A model generated the notes under the pieces. That model was not told the origin of the DNA. It was given only the letters and a program-made list of their open reading frames with translations, and ran no database searches. This document shows positions 58,567-64,000 of a stretch of DNA of 64,000 bases, one piece after another (positions within the stretch are counted from its first letter, which is position 1; each line of letters opens with the position of its first letter). The stretch spans positions 1-64,000 of the forward strand of contig NZ_JOEY01000027.1 in assembly GCF_000718165.1 (NCBI RefSeq), given 5' to 3'. This DNA comes from Streptomyces fulvoviolaceus (GTDB lineage: Bacteria; Actinomycetota; Actinomycetes; Streptomycetales; Streptomycetaceae). The translations under genes were made by a program, and so were the position numbers.

Positions 58567-58821
58567 CTACTTCCACTGTGTGGAGACGCCGAATCCGGCG
58601 GCGATGAAGCCGAAGCCCACCACGATGTTCCAGTTGTCCAGAGCGTCGATGGGCAGCGAACCGTCGGTCACATAGAAGACGACGATCCAGGCGAGACCGA
58701 TGACGAACATGGCCAGCATCACCGGGGCGACCCAGGAGCGGCTGGTCAGCTTGATGGCGGTCGCCTGCTTCGCCGGCGGCGGCGTGTAGTCGGCCTTCTT
58801 GCGGATACGTGACTTCGGCAC
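58567..58821 (-). CDS. crgA: Cell division protein CrgA
   Basis: An 84-residue CrgA, a membrane protein that delays FtsZ-ring formation and sporulation septation in Streptomyces. [15 protein letters not shown] at the N-terminus is diagnostic; two helices ([22 protein letters not shown] and [18 protein letters not shown]) follow. GTG 58821 has AGGAGAG upstream; the open frame to 58890 lacks support. Confidence 0.96.
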   Translation of the reverse strand: MPKSRIRKKADYTPPPAKQATAIKLTSRSWVAPVMLAMFVIGLAWIVVFYVTDGSLPIDALDNWNIVVGFGFIAAGFGVSTQWK

Positions 58822-58962
58822 GAGGGTCTCTCCTGTCGATGCGCTGCGTGGCCGCGCAGGTAACTGGGTGTGGCTCGGGGCAGCGTACAAGGGGACACTT
58901 AGCGCTCCCCCGGGCGTCCGTTAGCGTAGTGCTTCCGTGGCGCCGAAGGAGATAAGGGTACG

Positions 58963-59742
58963 TTGAGCAATTCTGCCGACTCCCCCCAGTCCGGATCCAG
59001 TCCTGACCGCAGGCGAGGTTTCCGGCCCGTGCGCGTGCTCACCGTGGGCGTCTTCGCTCTCGCGGGACTCATTTTCTTCACCAGTTTCAATACGGCCAAG
59101 GGCACCAATATCCGCACGGACACGTCCTTGCTGAAGCTCTCGGACCTCATCCACGAGCGCAGCCAGAAGAACGGCGAGCTCGACGAGTCCACCGGCTCCC
59201 TGCGCCGCGACGTCGAGTCGCTCGCCGAGCGGGACGACGGCAGCACCAAGGCCGAGGACGACAAGCTCGCGGCCCTGGAGAAGAACGCGGGCACGCAGCA
59301 GCTCAAGGGCGAGGCGGTCACGGTCACGCTCAACGACGCCCCGCCGGACGCCACCGCCAAACTGCCCGGCTATCCCGAGCCGCAGCCCGACTACCTGGTC
59401 ATCCACCAGCAGGACCTGCAGGCCGTGGTGAACGCGATGTGGCAGGGCGGCGCCCAGGGCATCAAGGTCATGGACCAGCGGCTGATCTCCACCAGCGCCG
59501 TGCGCTGCGTGGGCAACACCCTGATCCTGCAGGGCCGGGTCTACTCGCCGCCGTACAAGATCACGGCGGTCGGTGATCCGGAGAAGCTGCAGCAGGCGCT
59601 CGCGGACTCCAAGGCGATCCAGAACTACATGGTGTACGTCAACGTCTACGGGCTCGGCTGGAAAGTCGAGGAGGACGGGACGGTGACTCTTCCCGGCTAC
59701 TCGGGCACAGTGGATCTGCAGTACGCCAAGCCCGTGGAGTAG
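58963..59742 (+). CDS. DUF881 membrane protein
   Basis: A 259-residue protein with one membrane helix near residues 27-45 (LTVGVFALAGLIFFTSFNTA), a coiled-coil stretch (RSQKNGELDESTGSLRRDVE) and the DUF881 domain (VTLNDAPPDATA, VVNAMWQGGAQGIKVMDQRL, YMVYVNVYGLGWKV). TTG 58963 has AAGGAGA ten bases upstream. It lies between crgA (divergent) and a sortase gene (23-bp gap). Often found next to crgA and sortases in actinobacteria; function unknown. Confidence 0.9.
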   Translation: MSNSADSPQSGSSPDRRRGFRPVRVLTVGVFALAGLIFFTSFNTAKGTNIRTDTSLLKLSDLIHERSQKNGELDESTGSLRRDVESLAERDDGSTKAEDDKLAALEKNAGTQQLKGEAVTVTLNDAPPDATAKLPGYPEPQPDYLVIHQQDLQAVVNAMWQGGAQGIKVMDQRLISTSAVRCVGNTLILQGRVYSPPYKITAVGDPEKLQQALADSKAIQNYMVYVNVYGLGWKVEEDGTVTLPGYSGTVDLQYAKPVE

Positions 59743-59764
59743 TCGGTCTCTTCTGGAGCCGCCG

Positions 59765-60454
59765 GTGCGCGTGATCGTCAGGACCGTCAGCGAGTTGTGC
59801 ATCACCGTCGGCACCGTGATCGTCCTCTTCGTGGTCTACGTGCTGTTCTGGACCGGCGTGAAGGCCGACGACGTCATGGGCGACCAGATCGACCAGCTGC
59901 AGGATCAGTGGTCGAAGGGGAGCGTGGAGCAGCCCAGGGCCACGGGGGGCGCGGAGGCGAGTCCGGAGGATCCGGCGCCGTACAAGAGCGGCAAGCCCTT
60001 CGCGATCATGTACATCCCACGGCTTGGTTTCACGTGGAACAAGCCGGTGCTCGAAGGCACCGCCACGAACACCCTGAAGAAGGGCCTCGGCCACTACGCG
60101 CGCACCACGCAGCTCGGCCAGCAGGGCAACTTCTCGGTGGCCGGCCATCGGCGGACGTACGGCGATCCCTTCAAGGACTTCCCGAAGCTGCGCCGCGGGG
60201 ACGCGGTGGTGCTGACGGACGGGACCACCTGGTTCACGTATCGGATCGACAAAGGGCCCTACAAAACGGTGCCCACCGACGTTGAGGTGATCGATCCTGT
60301 GCCACGTAAGTCCGGGTACACGCGGTCGGGCCGCTATCTCACGCTGACCACGTGCGATCCGGAGTGGGGGCACAGCCACCGGCTGATCGTCTGGGCGCAT
60401 CTGGACTCCACACAGCCTGTGGAGGCAGGGAAACCTCAGGCCCTGCGCCGTTAG
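59765..60454 (+). CDS. Class E sortase (first of three)
   Basis: A 229-residue sortase with an N-terminal anchor (TVIVLFVVYVLFWTGV). Catalytic His in AGHRRTYGDPF (near 123), Cys in LTTCDPEWGHSH (near 198) and Arg in HRLIVWAHL. Class E sortases anchor LAxTG-bearing surface proteins, including chaplins, to the wall. GTG 59765 has GGAG seven bases upstream. A one-mismatch parS lies inside the gene. No LAxTG substrate is encoded in this window. Confidence 0.9.
   Translation: MRVIVRTVSELCITVGTVIVLFVVYVLFWTGVKADDVMGDQIDQLQDQWSKGSVEQPRATGGAEASPEDPAPYKSGKPFAIMYIPRLGFTWNKPVLEGTATNTLKKGLGHYARTTQLGQQGNFSVAGHRRTYGDPFKDFPKLRRGDAVVLTDGTTWFTYRIDKGPYKTVPTDVEVIDPVPRKSGYTRSGRYLTLTTCDPEWGHSHRLIVWAHLDSTQPVEAGKPQALRR
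60027..60040. other. parS: Degenerate parS (one mismatch) in a sortase gene
   Basis: GTTTCACGTGGAAC differs from the consensus at one base and encodes GFTWNK in the sortase. Uncertain function. Confidence 0.4.
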
Positions 60455-60506
60455 TCTGGTGCGGTACGGCGTGAGTCTGGTGCCGTGGTGCGACGGAAGG
60501 GACGGC

Positions 60507-60668
60507 ATGTACGGCTGGATCTGGCGGCATCTGCCGGGGAACGTGTGGGTGAGGGCGTTGATCTCACTCGTGCTGGTCCTCGCTGTGGTCTACGTCCTCT
60601 TCCAGTACGTCTTCCCGTGGGCCGAACCGCTGCTGCCCTTCAACGATGTGACGGTGGACAACCAGTGA
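60507..60668 (+). CDS. Small membrane protein between sortase and amidotransferase genes
   Basis: A 53-residue protein, YGWIWRHLPGNVWVRALISL then one helix (VLVLAVVYVLFQYVFPW). ATG 60507 has GGAAGGGA upstream, and its stop overlaps the next start by four bases (GTGA), so it is clearly translated with it. It sits 52 bp after the first sortase gene. Function unknown. Confidence 0.8.
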   Translation: MYGWIWRHLPGNVWVRALISLVLVLAVVYVLFQYVFPWAEPLLPFNDVTVDNQ

Positions 60669-61303
60669 GTGCGCGCATTCTCGTCGTCGACAACTACGAC
60701 AGCTTCGTCTTCAACCTGGTCCAGTACCTGTACCAGCTGGGCGCCGAGTGCGAGGTGCTGCGCAACGACGAGGTGTCGACGGCGCACGCCCAGGACGGCT
60801 TCGACGGCGTGCTGTTGTCGCCGGGCCCCGGGACCCCCGAGGAGGCGGGCGTCTGCATCGAGATGGTGCGCCACTGCGCCGCCACCGGTGTGCCGGTCTT
60901 CGGCGTCTGCCTGGGCATGCAGTCGATGCAGGTGGCGTACGGCGGTGTCGTGGACCGCGCTCCCGAGCTGCTGCACGGCAAGACCTCGCTGGTCGAGCAC
61001 GAGGGCAGGGGCGTCTTCGCGGGCCTGCCGACGCCCTTCACGGCGACGCGCTACCACTCGCTGGCCGCCGAGCCGGAGACGGTGCCGGCCGAGCTCGAGG
61101 TGACGGCGCGGACGCACGACGGGATCATCATGGGCCTCAGGCACCGTGAACTGCCGGTCGAGGGTGTGCAGTTCCACCCCGAGTCGGTGCTGACGGAGCA
61201 CGGCCACCGGATGCTGGCCAACTGGCTGGTGGAGTGTGGCGACCAGGGTGCGGTGGCGAGGTCGGTGGGGCTCGCCCCGGTGGTGGGCAGGGCCACGGCG
61301 TGA
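60665..61303 (+). CDS. pabA: Glutamine amidotransferase, PabA/TrpG type
   Basis: A 212-residue class I glutamine amidotransferase that supplies ammonia to a chorismate-using synthase (aminodeoxychorismate or anthranilate). Motifs ILVVDNYDSFVFNLVQYL, LSPGPGTP, catalytic Cys in FGVCLGMQ (near 83), and the His-Glu pair in GVQFHPESVLTEHG (near 172). PabA and TrpG cannot be told apart here, and no large subunit is adjacent, so the pathway is open. It overlaps both neighbours by four bases; its place inside a sortase cluster is odd. Confidence 0.85.
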   Translation: MSARILVVDNYDSFVFNLVQYLYQLGAECEVLRNDEVSTAHAQDGFDGVLLSPGPGTPEEAGVCIEMVRHCAATGVPVFGVCLGMQSMQVAYGGVVDRAPELLHGKTSLVEHEGRGVFAGLPTPFTATRYHSLAAEPETVPAELEVTARTHDGIIMGLRHRELPVEGVQFHPESVLTEHGHRMLANWLVECGDQGAVARSVGLAPVVGRATA

Positions 61304-62346
61304 CGGCCCTGCGCCCCGAGCGCGAGTCGGAGACCTCGTACGGGGAGCAGTCGTACGAGGTCTCCGGTGCGCTTGGGGACTGGTACGACAGTGCGTCGTA
61401 CGACACCGGCGGCCAGGACGAGCCGTGGATACCCCCCGCCGACGACGAGACCGTCGCGCTGCGGATTCCCGACGGCGAGTCCATATCGGCGTCTGGCGCC
61501 CCATCAGCCCCCTCCGCCACTGGGACCCCGACGGGCGGGCGGGCGGCCCGCAGAAAGGCCGCCAAGCGCCGTCATGGGCGTCACGGGGGCACTTCGGAGC
61601 CCGAGACACCCCGGACGGCCGACGAGAAGCCCCTCTCGCGTGTGGAGGCGCGCCGCCAGGCGAAGGCGCGCAAGCCCGGCCCGGCGGTCGTCGCGAGCCG
61701 TGCGATAGGCGAGGTGTTCATCACCACCGGCGTGCTGATGCTGCTGTTCGTGAGCTACCAGCTGTGGTGGACGAACGTCCGGGCGCACGCGCAGGCGGAC
61801 AAGGAGGCGAGCAGCCTCCAGGACGACTGGGCGAGCGGCAAGCGCGCCCCGGGCTCCTTCGAGCCGGGACAGGGCTTCGCGATTCTCCACATCCCCAAGC
61901 TGGACGTGGTCGTGCCGATCGCCGAGGGCGTCAGCAACAAGAAGGTGCTCGACAAGGGCATGGTCGGCCACTACGGCGAGGGCGCGCTGAAGACGGCGAT
62001 GCCCGACGCGAAGACCGGCAACTTCGCGCTCGCGGGGCACCGCAACACGCACGGCGAGCCGTTCCGGTACATCAACAAGCTCACCGCGGGCGACGAGATC
62101 GTCGTGGAGACGCAGACCGAGTACTTCGTCTACAAGATGACGTCGACGCTGCCGGTGACGGCGCCGAGCAACACGAGCGTGATCGGGCCCGTTCCGCCGC
62201 AGTCCGGTTTCACCGAGCCGGGCCGCTACATCACCCTCACGACCTGCACGCCGGAGTTCACCAGCAAGTACCGGTTGATCGTCTGGGGCAAGATGGTCGA
62301 GGAACGGCCGCGCAGCAAGGGCAAGCCGGATGCGCTAGTCCAGTAA
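61300..62346 (+). CDS. Class E sortase (second), long N-terminus
   Basis: A 348-residue sortase with a 130-residue Glu/Ser/Arg-rich cytosolic region before the membrane helix (EVFITTGVLMLLFVSYQLWW, near 132-152). Catalytic His in LAGHRNTHGEPF (near 248), Cys in LTTCTPEFTSKYRLIVWG (near 313). Starts on the GTG that overlaps the amidotransferase stop, so translation is coupled. The long acidic tail is unlike its neighbours. Substrate unknown; likely LAxTG proteins. Confidence 0.9.
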   Translation: MTALRPERESETSYGEQSYEVSGALGDWYDSASYDTGGQDEPWIPPADDETVALRIPDGESISASGAPSAPSATGTPTGGRAARRKAAKRRHGRHGGTSEPETPRTADEKPLSRVEARRQAKARKPGPAVVASRAIGEVFITTGVLMLLFVSYQLWWTNVRAHAQADKEASSLQDDWASGKRAPGSFEPGQGFAILHIPKLDVVVPIAEGVSNKKVLDKGMVGHYGEGALKTAMPDAKTGNFALAGHRNTHGEPFRYINKLTAGDEIVVETQTEYFVYKMTSTLPVTAPSNTSVIGPVPPQSGFTEPGRYITLTTCTPEFTSKYRLIVWGKMVEERPRSKGKPDALVQ

Positions 62347-62359
62347 GGGCAGATGAAAC

Positions 62360-63118
62360 GTGGCAGCGACCACCGACGGCACCGAAGAGCAGACGAGCAC
62401 GTCCGGATCCCGGCAGCAGGCCCCGCGCCGGCGCCGCGGCACGGGCCGGATCGCCATGGCGGTCAGCTTCTTCGGTGAACTCCTCATCACGGCGGGCCTG
62501 GTCCTCGGCCTGTTCGTCGTCTACTCCCTCTGGTGGACCAACGTCGTCGCCGACCGTACGGCGCACAAGCAGGCCGACAAGGTCCGCGACAGCTGGACCG
62601 CCCAGAAGGACACCGGTCCCGGCGCCCTGGACACCAAGAACGGCATCGGCTTCCTGCATGTCCCCGCGCTGAAGAACGGCGAGGTCCTGGTCGAGAAGGG
62701 CACGGAGGCGAAGGAGTTGAACGACGGCGTCGCCGGCTACTACACGGACCCCGTCAAGGCCACGCTCCCCACCAGCGGCAAGAAGGGCAACTTCACCCTC
62801 GCCGCCCACCGCGACGGCCACGGCGCCAAGTTCCACAACATCGACAAGATCAAGAAGGGCGACCCGATCGTCTTCGAGACGAAGGACAAGTGGTACGTCT
62901 ACAAGGTCTACGCGATCCTTCCGGAGACCTCGAAGTACAACGTCAAGGTCCTTGGCAAGATCCCCAAGGAGTCCGGCAAGAAGAAGGCCGGCCACTACAT
63001 CACCCTGACGACCTGCACGCCGGTGTACACGTCCCGGTACCGGTACGTGGTGTGGGGCGAGCTGGTCCGCGTCGACGCGGTGAACAGCGAGCGGACGCCG
63101 CCGAAGGAACTCGGCTGA
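62360..63118 (+). CDS. Class E sortase (third)
   Basis: A 252-residue sortase. Basic N-terminus (QQAPRRRRGTGRI), one membrane helix (LLITAGLVLGLFVVYSLWW), catalytic His in LAAHRDGHGAKF (near 150), Cys in LTTCTPVYTSRYRYVVWG. GTG 62360 lies 13 bp after the previous gene, so all three sortases probably share a transcript. It is more like the second sortase than the first, suggesting a tandem duplication. Confidence 0.9.
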   Translation: MAATTDGTEEQTSTSGSRQQAPRRRRGTGRIAMAVSFFGELLITAGLVLGLFVVYSLWWTNVVADRTAHKQADKVRDSWTAQKDTGPGALDTKNGIGFLHVPALKNGEVLVEKGTEAKELNDGVAGYYTDPVKATLPTSGKKGNFTLAAHRDGHGAKFHNIDKIKKGDPIVFETKDKWYVYKVYAILPETSKYNVKVLGKIPKESGKKKAGHYITLTTCTPVYTSRYRYVVWGELVRVDAVNSERTPPKELG

Positions 63119-63169
63119 CGAGAGCTGGCGGAAGACGGCGGAAGCTGACGGAAGCCGGCGGAACCTGAC

Positions 63170-63213
63170 GGAAAGAGCCCCGGCACCCTGATCAGGGTGC
63201 CGGGGCTCTTTCC
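63170..63213. terminator. 44-bp perfect palindrome between sortase and pknB
   Basis: Bases 63170-63191 are the exact reverse complement of 63192-63213, with AAAG/CTTT ends and a G/C core. It is a bidirectional terminator between convergent genes. Confidence 0.95.
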
Positions 63214-63230
63214 TGTTGCAGGGGGGACGG

Positions 63231-64000
63231 TCAGTCCTCCGTGCGGGCCGCCGTTCCGGACGTACCGCCGAAGATGTTGCCGCCGTTGTTCCCGCCGTTG
63301 TTGTTGCCGACGCTGACGGTGGTCAGGGTGATCTGGGTGCTGCCCGGATCGTCGACCTCGTTGCCGGCGCCGGGATCCTGCTGGGCCACGAGCGCGGTGT
63401 CGCTCTGGTCGCTGTTGTTCGCGAACTGGATGTTCGTGAAGCCGGCCGCATTCAGGGTCTGCCTGGCCTGCGAGACCGTCTGGCCGACGACGTTCGGGAC
63501 CTCGGTCTTGTCCGCGGCCTTGCCGATCTGGATGTTCACCGCGGAGTTCTTGTCGGCCTGGGTACCGGACCCCGGCGTGGTCGAGATGACCTTGCCGATC
63601 AGGTTGGTGTCGTCGGTCTCGACCTCGGTGCAGTTGCCGACCAGTTCGTTGGCCGTCATCTGGGCCTTGGCCTCGTCACAGGTCTTGCCGGTGACGTCCG
63701 GGACCGTGGCCTTCTCCTCGGCCTTGGCGATGGTGAGGGTGATCGTGGAGCCCTTCTCCACTTCCTCGCCGAGCTTCGGGTCCTGCTCCAGGACGGTGCC
63801 CACCTCTTCTGTGGACTCCTTGTCCTTCGTCTTGACTTCGAACCCGTACTTCTCGCCTTCCAGCGTCTCCGTGGCATCGTCGATGTTCTGGCCGAGAACA
63901 CTCGGCACGGCCACCTTCGGGGCGCCGGTGGAGACCACGATGCTGACGGTGGAGTTCTTCTCGACCGTGGTGCCCGACTTCGGGTCCTGGTCGCAGACGT
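63231..64000 (-). CDS. pknB: PASTA-domain Ser/Thr kinase, C-terminal part (partial, PknB type)
   Basis: The extracellular part of a kinase whose N-terminus lies beyond the window. It shows three full PASTA domains (VAVPSVLGQNIDDATETL, VPDVTGKTCDEAKAQM, VPNVVGQTVSQARQTLNAAG) and the end of a fourth at the window edge. PASTA domains bind peptidoglycan fragments or lipid II. The chain ends with an Asn/Gly-rich tail and IFGGTSGTAARTED, similar to the PBP tail. Listing as PknB rests on domain layout and position near sortases and crgA. Confidence 0.85.
   Translation of the reverse strand, partial: VCDQDPKSGTTVEKNSTVSIVVSTGAPKVAVPSVLGQNIDDATETLEGEKYGFEVKTKDKESTEEVGTVLEQDPKLGEEVEKGSTITLTIAKAEEKATVPDVTGKTCDEAKAQMTANELVGNCTEVETDDTNLIGKVISTTPGSGTQADKNSAVNIQIGKAADKTEVPNVVGQTVSQARQTLNAAGFTNIQFANNSDQSDTALVAQQDPGAGNEVDDPGSTQITLTTVSVGNNNGGNNGGNIFGGTSGTAARTED

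Noticed and set aside
58356..58607. 83-residue plus-strand frame after the rhomboid gene
   Set aside because: It overlaps the DnaA-box cluster and the end of crgA and has poor codon bias and no ribosome site.

Overview
This is a high-GC actinobacterial chromosome core, almost certainly from Streptomyces, spanning the origin of replication. The evidence is the rpmH-dnaA-oriC-dnaN-gnd-recF-dciA-gyrB-gyrA order, the 14-bp Streptomyces parS palindrome repeated through the window, FemX-type lipid II chemistry, class E sortases, CrgA, and strong third-position GC bias with frequent GTG starts. All calls come from reading the sequence; no database search was run.

Left part (1-36 kb). An acetyltransferase and a beta-lactamase-fold hydrolase are followed by the replicative helicase gene dnaB, whose upstream region carries a cluster of DnaA-box-like sites, and a divergent MATE pump. 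Next come the rpsF-ssb-rpsR-rplI operon (minus), a small membrane protein, femX, an alanine-racemase-like gene, a GT87-like glycosyltransferase and a bifunctional class A PBP (minus). A PadR regulator with a palindromic operator precedes inositol-1-phosphate synthase, and an MFS transporter faces the CCA-adding enzyme. A plus-strand envelope/redox block follows: DUF6049, murJ, a pseudokinase, sigM, an anti-sigma factor, then trxB-trxA behind a sigma-R-type promoter. After that, on the minus strand toward oriC: a GNAT gene, parB, parA, rsmG, jag, yidC, yidD, rnpA and the 45-residue rpmH.

Origin (36.6-39.8 kb). dnaA reads rightward. The dnaA-dnaN gap is an oriC with about 18 degenerate DnaA boxes.

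Right part (39.8-64 kb). dnaN, gnd, recF, dciA, gyrB, gyrA and a DUF3566 membrane protein lead to tRNA-Ile. Then come a decayed aldo/keto reductase pseudogene, several secreted or membrane hypotheticals, a Ser/Thr kinase, an XRE regulator, tRNA-Ala, DUF5324, a cyclophilin, a zinc-finger rhomboid protease, crgA, DUF881, three class E sortases interleaved with a tiny membrane protein and a PabA/TrpG-type amidotransferase, and the PASTA end of pknB running off the window.

How it works together. The window combines initiation (DnaA, oriC, DnaB, DciA, SSB, DnaN, RecF, gyrase), segregation (ParA, ParB, 11 exact parS sites plus two one-mismatch sites), cell-wall growth (FemX, PBP, MurJ, pseudokinase, PknB, CrgA, sortases) and ribosome/RNA maturation. 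The less ordinary signals are parS sites embedded in perfect terminator-like palindromes at convergent gene ends, DnaA-box clusters outside oriC (upstream of dnaB and between the rhomboid gene and crgA), a short duplicate of the dnaN 3-prime end, and a similar low-complexity tail on the PBP and PknB.
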